A DNA stretch of 8,016 nucleotides from Thermomicrobiaceae bacterium (GCA_007124395.1 SLFF01000394.1:1-8016), one strand, 5' to 3'; positions 1-6,597 are shown, counted from the first letter of the stretch. Notes: generated by a model from the letters alone, not told the origin. Program-made: numbers and translations.

Positions 1-222
1 GAACAGCGAGACATCGAACCGCTGCTGGAGATCGCCGAATGGCTGGTGGCTCCCGGCGGGCTGCTCTGGCTCGCTGAGCCTCGACGCAAGTCCGCCGAAC
101 TGTTCATCGAGCAAGCGCTCCATCGGGGCTGGACAGATCAGGTGGTCGAACGGTCTGGCCCCTGGCCGGAGATGGACGACACCGGCGTCATCGTTCGGAT
201 CCATCGATTGCGGCGAATCTAG
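1..222 (+). CDS. Probable class I SAM-dependent methyltransferase, C-terminal fragment
   Basis: The window opens inside this gene; frame 1 is open from base 1 to a TAG at 220-222, giving 73 residues with no start codon in view. The fragment has 'EWLVAPGGLLWLAEPRR' at residues 14-30, followed by an alpha helix and a short strand near the end (VIVRIHRL). A hydrophobic strand led by 'L.PGG' and ending in an acidic-Pro-Arg turn is the usual strand 5 region of Rossmann-fold methyltransferases, after the SAM-binding motifs, which lie outside the window. The 'AEP.R....F' pattern resembles small-molecule or protein N-methyltransferases, but the substrate cannot be told. The gene ends 85 bases before the amidohydrolase on the same strand; no clear terminator lies between, so cotranscription is possible. 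The family call is from pattern only and moderately sure. Confidence 0.55.
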   Translation, partial: EQRDIEPLLEIAEWLVAPGGLLWLAEPRRKSAELFIEQALHRGWTDQVVERSGPWPEMDDTGVIVRIHRLRRI

Positions 223-307
223 CCTAGACTTACCGAATCGCGCTGCATCATGCTACCCTGCCGGGATCCGTCAATGTCACAGAGACCGTTCAGGGAGAGG
301 CAAGTCA

Positions 308-1297
308 ATGCGAGTCGACGTCCACACACACTTCTATCCATCCGAGTACCTCAAGGCGATCGAGAAGAAGAGCAACCACGCTGAAGTCGTGCATGACGAT
401 TCCGGGCAGCTGTTGGTGAAATACGCCGGTGATTACAACGTGGTTGCCGATGCTCACCGGTTTGTCGAGACTCGGCTGCGTGACATGGACACCTACAAGA
501 TCGACATGTCGGTGATGTCTCTGACCACTCCGGGCGTCCATGTCGAAGAGCCGGAGTACGGTATCGAGCTGGCTCGGATCGCTAATGACGAATACGCTGA
601 TCTGGTGAAGCAGTACCCGGATCGGTTTCAGTTCTTCGCTACGCTGCCGATGCAGGCGCCAGAAGCCGCTGCGAAAGAACTCCAGCGAGCGGTGCGTGAT
701 CTCGGTCTGGTCGGCGGAATGATCTTCTCCAATATCAACGGCGATACGCTGGATGACCCGAAGTTCGATCCGGTCTGGGAAGCGGCGGCCGATCTGGGTG
801 TACCGATCGTCGTCCACCCGACAGGTCCGTCCTACAGCGCGGCGATCAACGACCATCGACTGGTGGCCTTGCTTGGATTCGCCTACGACACCACGGCTGC
901 GGCCGCTCGAATGGTGCTGTCTGGTGTGCTGGATCGGTATCCAGATCTGACCCTCATCCAGACGCATCTTGGTGGAGTGCTGCCGATGATGGCAGAGCGC
1001 ATCGAGCGCGGCTACAACATCTATCCAGAGATCGCCGGCAGACTGCAGCGTTCCCCAATGGAGTATTTCCGGGAGATGTACTACGACACCGTACTCTTCG
1101 ATCCCGGAGTGACGATGATGGTACTGAAATTCTGCGGCGAAGACCGGATGATGCTGGGCAGCGATCATCCACATCAGGTGGGCGATCTTCGCAAGTGCTC
1201 GATCATCATTGATCAGTTGCCCGTCGAGCAGGAAGTCAAGAACAAGATCTTTGCTCGCAATGCGAAGAGTCTGCTGGGACTCAACGTCGGCAAGTAA
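308..1297 (+). CDS. Amidohydrolase family 2 protein (ACMSD-like metal-dependent hydrolase/decarboxylase)
   Basis: A complete 329-residue TIM-barrel protein of the amidohydrolase-2 family (PF04909 type). The ligands expected for the family are visible: H6 and H8 in 'DVHTH' on strand 1, H170 in 'VVHPTGP', H220 in 'QTHLGG', and D286 in 'LGSDHPH'. This matches the set that binds one zinc ion and activates water in aminocarboxymuconate-semialdehyde decarboxylase (ACMSD). R231, 11 residues after H220, sits where ACMSD has a substrate-binding arginine. Length also fits ACMSD (about 330-340 residues). No kynurenine or nitrobenzoate pathway genes are nearby, so the substrate is unknown and it could be another decarboxylase or hydrolase of the family. 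It has no signal peptide and is probably cytoplasmic. The ATG at 308 is well supported by an AGGGAGAGG Shine-Dalgarno at 292-300, seven bases upstream. A weak -10-like TGCTACCCT lies at 251-259 without a good -35. Confidence 0.88.
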   Translation: MRVDVHTHFYPSEYLKAIEKKSNHAEVVHDDSGQLLVKYAGDYNVVADAHRFVETRLRDMDTYKIDMSVMSLTTPGVHVEEPEYGIELARIANDEYADLVKQYPDRFQFFATLPMQAPEAAAKELQRAVRDLGLVGGMIFSNINGDTLDDPKFDPVWEAAADLGVPIVVHPTGPSYSAAINDHRLVALLGFAYDTTAAAARMVLSGVLDRYPDLTLIQTHLGGVLPMMAERIERGYNIYPEIAGRLQRSPMEYFREMYYDTVLFDPGVTMMVLKFCGEDRMMLGSDHPHQVGDLRKCSIIIDQLPVEQEVKNKIFARNAKSLLGLNVGK

Positions 1298-1300
1298 CTC

Positions 1301-1328
1301 TGCGCGCGCTCAGATCCGAGCGCGCGCA
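1301..1328. terminator. GC-rich bidirectional hairpin between converging genes
   Basis: TGCGCGCGCTC at 1301-1311 is the exact reverse complement of GAGCGCGCGCA at 1318-1328, giving an 11-bp perfect stem with a 6-base loop (AGATCC). It starts three bases after the stop of the amidohydrolase gene and lies 18 bases beyond the stop of the converging response-regulator gene, so it can serve both. Neither side has a run of Ts, so it is not a classical intrinsic terminator; it may work as a Rho-assisted terminator or protect 3' ends. Confidence 0.7.
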
Positions 1329-1346
1329 AATCAGATGCTGATCGAG

Positions 1347-2021
1347 CTACTGCGCGGCAGGGTCGAGGAGTCCGGCTCGCAGGGCGTAGCGCACCAGCTC
1401 TGAACGATGGCTGAAGCCGAGCTTGTGCATGATCCGGTGCCGGTAGGTTTCCACGGTCTTTGGCGACAGGAACAGCTGATCGCCGATCTCCTGTGCGGTG
1501 AATCCCTCGGCGGTCAGTTTGAGGACTTCCCGCTCGCGTTCGGAGAGCAGTTTCCCGGGATCCAGCTCGATACCGTCATTGGCGCGATCCAGATAGCCCT
1601 GCAGTAACATCCGCGTTGCCGCTGGCTCCAGAAAGACTTCTCCCCGGAATACGGTCCGGATTGCGTCGATAAGATCCGTGTGGAGGCTCGCTTTCCGGAC
1701 ATAGCCTGATCCTCCGGCCTCGAGCACAGGCAAGAGATATCGCTCTTCGGCATGGATCGTCAGGATCAGAATGCGAGTGGCAAGCTCGAGCTTGGCGATC
1801 TTCCGGGTAGCTTCCAGTCCACCTCCGGGCATGGAGATGTCCATAATGATGATGTCTGGTTGGAGTTGCTCGGCCAGTGCCACAGCTTCATCGCCAGTCG
1901 AGGCTTCCCCGACGACGTCGATGTCCTGTTGTGAGTCGAGTAATGCCCGCAATCCGGCGCGAACGATACCGTGATCGTCGGCAAGCATCACCGAGATTGT
2001 CTTTACGCTCATCGTGCTCAT
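1347..2021 (-). CDS. NarL/LuxR-type two-component response regulator
   Basis: A 224-residue DNA-binding response regulator, cognate partner of the kinase encoded just upstream. Residues 8-125 form the receiver domain: acidic pair D15/D16, phospho-acceptor D61 in 'IIIMDISMPGGG', T88 in 'ILTIH' and K110 in 'YVRKA' are all in place. Residues 157-215 are a LuxR-type helix-turn-helix, with 'LSEREREVLKLTAEGFTAQEIGDQLFLSPKTVETYRHRIMHKL' style features from L159 to L201. This is the NarL/LiaR architecture, in which phosphorylation releases or dimerises the HTH. The start ATG (2019-2021) overlaps the TGA of the kinase gene by four bases (ATGA), and a GGAGG at 2029-2033 lies seven bases before it, so translation is coupled. 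A second ATG at 2012 is less well placed. The targets are unknown; autoregulation could act only if a promoter lies closer than the one before ftsY. Confidence 0.95.
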   Translation of the reverse strand: MSTMSVKTISVMLADDHGIVRAGLRALLDSQQDIDVVGEASTGDEAVALAEQLQPDIIIMDISMPGGGLEATRKIAKLELATRILILTIHAEERYLLPVLEAGGSGYVRKASLHTDLIDAIRTVFRGEVFLEPAATRMLLQGYLDRANDGIELDPGKLLSEREREVLKLTAEGFTAQEIGDQLFLSPKTVETYRHRIMHKLGFSHRSELVRYALRAGLLDPAAQ

Positions 2022-3151
2022 GGTGCAACCTCCGGGGTGGGTATGTTGGAGTTGATCGAGGCGTGCTCCGGAAGCGGGATCCGCACGGTTACGGTTGTTC
2101 CGCGGCCCGGTGCAGCGTCTATCTTGAGTTTACCGTTGAAAAGCGTTGTGCGCTCCTGCATTCCGAAGAGCCCAAGGCCACTTCCATCGCTTCGGTCGAC
2201 ACTCAATGGGTCGAATCCGGCTCCGTGATCCTGAACTCGCGCCCAGACGAATCGTTCATCGCTACCGAGTTCGACGGTGGCCGAGTCGGCATTTGCGTGC
2301 TTGGCGACATTCGTCAGCGCTTCCTGAACAATACGATACATGGCGATCTCGATGCCCGATGGGAACCGACGCTTGCTCCCTTCGGTGCGATAGGCGATCG
2401 GAATGCCGAACCGCTCGCGGAACTGTGCGGTCAGGCTTTCAACGGAGGCATGCAGGCCGAGATCATCGATGCTGGGAGGGCGGAGTTCGTAGGCCATGTG
2501 GCGTACATCTTCCAGCGCTGCTGCGGTCATATCGATGAGCTGTTGCAGGTTGTCTGCATCGAGCTGGGCGGACGTTGCTTCCAGTGTCTTCAGTCGGAGC
2601 AACTGGGCGGTTAGCACCTGAGCTGTATCGTCGTGAAGCTCCCGGGCGATCCGCTTTCGTTCTTCTTCCTGGGCACTGACAACCTGCATCGAGAGATTGT
2701 GGAGCTGCGCACGGTACCGCTCCACAGTATCGAGCATCCCGTTCATCGTCTGGCTGAGGGCGTCGATGTTTGGATCGCCGAAATCGGGCTTCGAGGCACG
2801 CACGCTGAAATTACCCTGCCGGACCTGATCGACCGTGCGCTCCAGTTCGTCCAGCGGCTGAAAGGTCGCCCTGAGCACCATCCAGTTGACGACCACACTC
2901 ACCAGCGTGCCGATCATGGCGAAGAGCAGGACGAACTCGAGAACCGATTCGACGTTGTCGCCGAAGCGCAGAGTGAGATAGGTGCCAGCGATCGCTCCGA
3001 CAACGACGATGGAAGAGTTGGCGATGAGGATCTTGTAAAAGATCGAAATGTTCGCCAACCGCTTCAACCAGGCGTGGTGCTTTGGCGATGCGGAAGCCAG
3101 ATGTTCCATCGCAGTTTCTGGTGTATCTGTCCGGAAATCGGTGCCGGTCAA
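2018..3151 (-). CDS. Membrane sensor histidine kinase (HisKA_3/LiaS-DesK type)
   Basis: Up to 377 residues. Two membrane helices (about 38-61 and 68-93) are joined by only about six residues, so there is almost no extracytoplasmic sensor; kinases built like this usually sense the membrane or a partner protein. A HAMP linker (about 94-148) follows, then the HisKA_3 dimerisation domain with 'ERKRIARELHDD' and phospho-acceptor H173, then the HATPase domain: N box 'EALTNVAKHA' (N281), 'DHGAGF' (308-313) and 'GSGLGLFGM' (323-331). It phosphorylates the downstream response regulator. The frame begins at a TTG (3149-3151) directly after the ffh TAG and in the same frame; the first ATG is at 3107-3109 (residue 15). 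Neither has a good Shine-Dalgarno, so the start is undecided: the coordinates give the longest form, and 3109 is about equally likely. The signal is unknown; envelope stress, as for LiaS or VraS, is an inference. Confidence 0.94.
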   Translation of the reverse strand: MTGTDFRTDTPETAMEHLASASPKHHAWLKRLANISIFYKILIANSSIVVVGAIAGTYLTLRFGDNVESVLEFVLLFAMIGTLVSVVVNWMVLRATFQPLDELERTVDQVRQGNFSVRASKPDFGDPNIDALSQTMNGMLDTVERYRAQLHNLSMQVVSAQEEERKRIARELHDDTAQVLTAQLLRLKTLEATSAQLDADNLQQLIDMTAAALEDVRHMAYELRPPSIDDLGLHASVESLTAQFRERFGIPIAYRTEGSKRRFPSGIEIAMYRIVQEALTNVAKHANADSATVELGSDERFVWARVQDHGAGFDPLSVDRSDGSGLGLFGMQERTTLFNGKLKIDAAPGRGTTVTVRIPLPEHASINSNIPTPEVAP

Positions 3152-4717
3152 CTAGCGTTTCTTGCCCTTGGAGCGCTTCTTTTTCTTGCGCTTGTTCGCA
3201 TGCTTCGGCTGCAGCTGGGTTGAAGAGCCCTGCCCGCCGCCGCTGCGTCCGCCACCAGACGTCCCGGGGAGACCACCAGGAAGGCCTTCGGGCATTCCGC
3301 CCGGCATTCCGGCGCCACCCATCATTTGCTCGAGATCAGCTTCGCTCATTCCGCCCAGCGGGTTGCCGCCGCCGCCGAGGAGACTGCGCAGTCCGCCTCC
3401 ACGTTTTTTGCCACCTCCGCCGCCCATCTGTCCCATCTGGGACATCATCTTCTGCATCTGGCGGAACTGATTGAGCATCTGGTTCACCTGATCGGAAGAC
3501 GTCCCACTGCCGGCGGCGATCCGTTTTCGACGACTCGGCTTGATGATGTCCGGATGGCGTCGCTCGTCTGGCGTCATCGAGTAGATCATCGCTTCGACGT
3601 GTTTGTACTGATCATCGGTGATCTGGACATTGCTCTGCCGCATAGCCTGGCCGATTCCGGGAATCATCTCCAGAATCTGGGAGAGTGGGCCCATCTGCTT
3701 GAGCTGCTGAAGCTGGCTGAGGAAGTCCTCCAGGTTGAATCGCCCCTCGAGGACTTTCTCCTCGAGCTTGTGGGAGTCTTCTTCGGTCATCTGCTGCTGG
3801 GCTCGCTCGACCAGCGAGACGACGTCGCCCATGCCCAGGATTCGCCCGGCAAGGCGGTCTGGATAGAACGGTTCCAGCGCGTCGACGTTCTCGCCGGTAC
3901 CGATGAACTTGATGGGAACGCCGACCACGGAGCGAATCGACAGCGCCGCACCACCGCGGGCGTCGCCATCCATCTTGGTCAGGATCAGACCGGTCAGATT
4001 CAGTCGCTCATGGAACGTCTCGGCAACGCTGACCGCTTCCTGTCCGGTCATTGCGTCGGCAACGAGGAGCGTTTCCGTCGGGCTGATGCGCTCGGTGAGA
4101 TCCACCAGCTCGGTCATCATGCGTTCATCGATCTGCAATCGTCCGGCCGTATCGACCAGGACCACGGTCGCAGAGCGATCTTTTGCCGCACGAATACCGT
4201 TCCAGGCGATCTTGACCGGGTCACCTTCTTCAGGCTCGGAGTAGACCGGCATGTCGATCTGGCGGCCCAGCGTGTGTAGCTGATCGATTGCCGCGGGACG
4301 ATACACGTCAGCCGCCACCAGCATCGGGCTCTGGCCCTCGTCACGCAGGTGCTTGGCGAGTTTTGCGATGTGTGTCGTCTTACCGGATCCCTGGAGTCCG
4401 ACCAGCATAATGACGGTCGGTGGCTGGCTGGCCGACTCCAGCGGAACGCGTTCCGAACCAAGGATCTTGATCAGTTCTTCGTTGACGATCGCAATAACCT
4501 GCTGCGCAGGAGTAACTGCCTTGAGAACTTCCTCGCCAACCGCACGCTCGCGGACTGCCGAGACAAAGTTGCGGACAACCTTGAAGTTGACGTCGGCTTC
4601 GAGCAAGGCCCGACGGACCTCACGCATCGCCTCATCGACGTCCTGCTCGGTGAGCCGGCCCTTGTGGCCCATATTTTCAAAAATGCCGTACAAGCGGTCG
4701 CTGAGCGTTTCGAACAT
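3152..4717 (-). CDS. ffh: Signal recognition particle protein Ffh (SRP54 GTPase)
   Basis: The 521-residue Ffh binds signal sequences of nascent membrane and secreted proteins and SRP RNA, and delivers ribosomes to FtsY. The N domain (1-88) is followed by the GTPase domain: G1 'GLQGSGKTT' (107-115), insertion-box 'DVYRPAAIDQL' (137-147), G3 'DTAGR' (189-193), G4 'TKMD' (247-250) and G5 'GTGE' (273-276). The methionine-rich M domain (about 320-430) has the finger-loop region 'GRFNLEDFLSQLQQL' and the RNA-binding 'SRRKRIAAGSGT' (395-406). From about 432 to the end there is an extra tail of roughly 90 residues: glycine-rich, then 'GMP/GLPGG' units, then a Lys/Arg-rich end (508-521). E. coli Ffh has 453 residues and lacks this tail; long tails occur in some other phyla. 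The ATG is set by AGGAGGT at 4725-4731, overlapping the ftsY stop, so the genes are cotranscribed and probably coupled. Confidence 0.98.
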   Translation of the reverse strand: MFETLSDRLYGIFENMGHKGRLTEQDVDEAMREVRRALLEADVNFKVVRNFVSAVRERAVGEEVLKAVTPAQQVIAIVNEELIKILGSERVPLESASQPPTVIMLVGLQGSGKTTHIAKLAKHLRDEGQSPMLVAADVYRPAAIDQLHTLGRQIDMPVYSEPEEGDPVKIAWNGIRAAKDRSATVVLVDTAGRLQIDERMMTELVDLTERISPTETLLVADAMTGQEAVSVAETFHERLNLTGLILTKMDGDARGGAALSIRSVVGVPIKFIGTGENVDALEPFYPDRLAGRILGMGDVVSLVERAQQQMTEEDSHKLEEKVLEGRFNLEDFLSQLQQLKQMGPLSQILEMIPGIGQAMRQSNVQITDDQYKHVEAMIYSMTPDERRHPDIIKPSRRKRIAAGSGTSSDQVNQMLNQFRQMQKMMSQMGQMGGGGGKKRGGGLRSLLGGGGNPLGGMSEADLEQMMGGAGMPGGMPEGLPGGLPGTSGGGRSGGGQGSSTQLQPKHANKRKKKKRSKGKKR

Positions 4718-4729
4718 CAGCGCGACCTC

Positions 4730-5695
4730 CTAGTCCTCGTCGTCGTCGCCGAAGAAGAGCCCGTCGACGTAGGTCTCCGGGGTGAACTCGGCCATATCGT
4801 CAAATTTCTCGCCGGTCCCGATGTAGCTGATTGGTGTGCCGAGCTCTCGCGCGATGGCGAAGGCAATACCGCCTTTGGCAGTGCCGTCGAGTTTGGCAAT
4901 CGCGATGTCAGTGATCTCCACGGCCTCGCTGAAGTGGCGAGCCTGCGACAGACCGTTCTGACCGGTCGTTGCATCGATTACCAGCAGAACCTCCTGTGGT
5001 GCTGCTTCGACGTGCCGCTGCATGACCCGGCGGATCTTCTTGAGCTCTTCCATCAGATTGTGTTTGGTGTGCAATCGTCCGGCCGTATCAACCAGAAGAA
5101 TGTCGATGTTGCGGTTGTGCGCGGCCTGCATGCCGTCGAACACGACCGCTCCCGGGTCTGAGTTTGGCTCGTGCGCCATCACTGGAACGCCGAGACGCTC
5201 TCCCCAGATCTTGAGCTGATCAATTGCCGCCGCACGGAAGGTATCTCCGGCCACCACCATGACGCTGCGACCCTGTTTCTGGTGGTAACGTGCCAGCTTG
5301 GCGATCGTGGTGGTCTTCCCGGTCCCGTTCACGCCGACAACCAGCGTCACGAACGGAACGCCGCGCTGGTAGATCTTGATCTTCCGGTTCTTGGTGGCGT
5401 GGTGGAGCAGCGCGATCATCTCGGTTCGCAACGCTTCGCGGGCATCGGTCGGCAGTTTGATGCCTTCCCGCCTAATGCGATCACGGAGATTGTCCAGCAA
5501 CTCGACGGTGGTTTCGACCCCGAGGTCCGCCTGAATCAGCAAGGATTCAAGATCTTCATAGAGGTCTTCGGTGATTTCACTTCGCTCGAAGAGCTTAACG
5601 ATATCCTGAAAGATCCCCCGGCGAGCCTTTTTCAGGCCTGCTTCTACCTGTGGATCTGGCTCGGCCTGTCGCTTGAATAACCTGCTGAAAATCAC
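4730..5695 (-). CDS. ftsY: Signal recognition particle receptor FtsY
   Basis: FtsY is the membrane-associated SRP receptor GTPase that pairs with Ffh and hands the ribosome to SecYEG. I chose the GTG at 5693-5695 (321 residues, 'VIFSRLFKRQ'): it has GAGG at 5705-5708 nine bases upstream and gives the usual amphipathic 'F..LF.R' beginning. The first possible start, TTG at 5708-5710, has no Shine-Dalgarno and would add five residues. The N domain (about 15-100) is followed by G1 'GVNGTGKTTT' (121-130), 'DTFRAAAIDQL' (151-161), G3 'DTAGR' (203-207), G4 'AKLD' (267-270), 'DGTAKGG' (270-276) and G5 'GTGE' (293-296). G4 has Ala where most FtsY proteins have Thr; the nucleotide-contacting Lys and Asp are kept. 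The long acidic A domain of E. coli FtsY is absent; a short acidic tail (DDDED) ends the protein. First gene of the operon, 12 bases before ffh. Confidence 0.97.
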   Translation of the reverse strand: MIFSRLFKRQAEPDPQVEAGLKKARRGIFQDIVKLFERSEITEDLYEDLESLLIQADLGVETTVELLDNLRDRIRREGIKLPTDAREALRTEMIALLHHATKNRKIKIYQRGVPFVTLVVGVNGTGKTTTIAKLARYHQKQGRSVMVVAGDTFRAAAIDQLKIWGERLGVPVMAHEPNSDPGAVVFDGMQAAHNRNIDILLVDTAGRLHTKHNLMEELKKIRRVMQRHVEAAPQEVLLVIDATTGQNGLSQARHFSEAVEITDIAIAKLDGTAKGGIAFAIARELGTPISYIGTGEKFDDMAEFTPETYVDGLFFGDDDED

Positions 5696-5704
5696 GGGCG
5701 TTTT

Positions 5705-5708
5705 CCTC
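5705..5708 (-). promoter_or_regulatory. Ribosome binding site deciding the ftsY start
   Basis: On the minus strand GAGG (5708-5705) precedes the GTG at 5695 with nine bases between. It overlaps the competing TTG start at 5710-5708, so that TTG cannot use it. This supports the GTG start; the spacing is at the long end of the useful range. Confidence 0.5.
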
Positions 5709-5732
5709 AACGTTTGGGGCGATTGTAATGAA

Positions 5733-5763
5733 CGCCACCCCGTATCGAGCCACGGGCGTGGCG
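5733..5763 (-). other. Stem-loop at the predicted 5' end of the ftsY-ffh transcript
   Basis: CGCCAC (5733-5738) pairs with GTGGCG (5758-5763) and CCCGT (5739-5743) pairs with ACGGG (5752-5756), giving an 11-bp stem with one bulged C (5757) and an 8-base loop. The expected start of transcription from the TATACT box is near 5764, so the hairpin would be the first thing in the RNA. A 5' terminal stem is known to stabilise some mRNAs; whether it does so here, or acts as a protein site, is inference. Leader length from 5764 to the GTG is about 69 bases. Confidence 0.55.
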
Positions 5764-5770
5764 CCGTTCA

Positions 5771-5776
5771 AGTATA
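5771..5776 (-). promoter_or_regulatory. Probable -10 element of the ftsY operon promoter
   Basis: Read on the minus strand this is TATACT, five of six matches to TATAAT, directly preceded by TG (5778-5777). The -35 region is poor: nothing close to TTGACA lies 16-18 bases upstream. It is the best candidate for transcription of ftsY, ffh, the kinase and the regulator as one unit. Confidence 0.5.
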
Positions 5777-5825
5777 CATGACCACCGCTTTTCCGAGATT
5801 CATCCTGACCGCGTCTCGATAGCGG

Positions 5826-5854
5826 TTGACAGATCAGCGCAGTGGACCGATAGT
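5826..5854 (+). promoter_or_regulatory. Probable sigma-70 type promoter of radC
   Basis: A perfect -35 TTGACA (5826-5831), a 17-base spacer and a -10 GATAGT (5849-5854, four of six matches). Transcription would begin near 5861, about 26 bases before the radC ATG. It is back to back with the ftsY promoter, so a regulator bound in the 5777-5825 space could affect both. Confidence 0.65.
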
Positions 5855-5886
5855 GCGAGCGGAATCAACCGAGAAACGAGAACAGA

Positions 5887-6597
5887 ATGCAGGCATCGTC
5901 GCCAGATCAATACCATCTGACGATCAAGGAGCTCCCCGCCGATGAGCGTCCCAGGGAGAAACTGCGCCTGCGTGGCGCCTCGGCACTGACCAGCGCCGAG
6001 CTCCTGGCGATCCTGCTGAATAGCGGTACCCGCGGAGAGACCGTGATCGAGGTTGCCCAGCGATTGCTCGTCGAGCACGATGGGCTGACCGGTCTGGTTC
6101 GCGCAGATTTCGAAGAACTTTGCCAGACACGGGGCCTGGGCGAGGCCAAGGTGTCACGTCTCCTGGCGACGATGGAGCTGGCCCGACGGATCAGTGCGGC
6201 CCAGCCTCAGGATCGCCCGCAGATCAAATCACCGGAGGACATCTATCTGTTGCTGGGTAGCGAGATGGCGGTGCTCGAGCAGGAGCAGCTTCGGGTAGTG
6301 TTGCTGGACACAAAGAACCGGGTTAGTCGAATTGTCACTGTGTATCAGGGGAGCGTGAATTCGGCACAGGTGCGGGTTGCCGAGCTCTTTCGTGACGCGG
6401 TTCGTGCCACGGCCCCGGCGATCATGCTGGTTCACAATCACCCGTCTGGTGATCCGGAGCCGTCACGGGCAGATGCGCTGGTCACCCGTGACGCGGTGCA
6501 GGCCGGCGAGCTGCTCGGAATCGAAGTGATTGACCACATCGTGATCGGCGATGGCCGCTTCCAGTCGCTCCGTCGCGCAGGGATGGGCTTCTCGTAG
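5887..6597 (+). CDS. radC: RadC family JAMM/MPN+ protein (UPF0758)
   Basis: A 236-residue protein of normal RadC length. The N-terminal part (about 10-105) has the conserved 'PREKL...G...LT.AELLAILL.SGT' start and a helix-hairpin-helix-like segment 'TRGLGEAKVSRLLA' (81-94). The C-terminal JAMM metalloprotease-like domain carries the complete motif 'HNHPSGDPEPSRAD': H183, H185, S193 and D196, with E166 as the likely catalytic partner. The family was once called a DNA repair protein, but the original E. coli radC mutation lies in recG, and the true role of RadC proteins is unsettled; the JAMM fold suggests a zinc-dependent peptidase or isopeptidase. The ATG at 5887 has only a weak purine stretch (GAGAA) before it. 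It is divergent from ftsY. I saw no SOS box in the upstream region. Confidence 0.96.
   Translation: MQASSPDQYHLTIKELPADERPREKLRLRGASALTSAELLAILLNSGTRGETVIEVAQRLLVEHDGLTGLVRADFEELCQTRGLGEAKVSRLLATMELARRISAAQPQDRPQIKSPEDIYLLLGSEMAVLEQEQLRVVLLDTKNRVSRIVTVYQGSVNSAQVRVAELFRDAVRATAPAIMLVHNHPSGDPEPSRADALVTRDAVQAGELLGIEVIDHIVIGDGRFQSLRRAGMGFS

Noticed and set aside
225..259. TAGACT with TGCTACCCT as a promoter for the amidohydrolase
   Set aside because: The spacing is 23 bases and both boxes are weak; a promoter may be present but cannot be supported from these elements.
305..1174. 289-residue minus-strand open frame opposite the amidohydrolase
   Set aside because: It is a shadow of the conserved amidohydrolase; the translation is rich in His and Arg and has no domain pattern.
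1877..3223. Plus-strand open frames opposite the kinase and response regulator
   Set aside because: Kinase and regulator motifs are complete on the minus strand, and the antisense translations look random.
3326..5161. Long plus-strand open frames opposite ffh and ftsY (317 and 270 residues)
   Set aside because: They are antisense to two unmistakable conserved GTPases, their translations have no recognisable domains, and high GC content at third positions keeps such frames open by chance.
5784..5826. Nested inverted repeat ACCGCT/AGCGGT with CGAGA/TCTCG next to the radC -35
   Set aside because: The arms are short and interrupted, and no known operator such as an SOS box fits; it is likely to be chance in GC-rich DNA.
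5696..5886. SRP RNA or another structured RNA gene between ftsY and radC
   Set aside because: I looked for the conserved SRP RNA tip (GGAAGCAG-like) here and in the gap after radC and found none; the stem-loops present are explained as leader structures.
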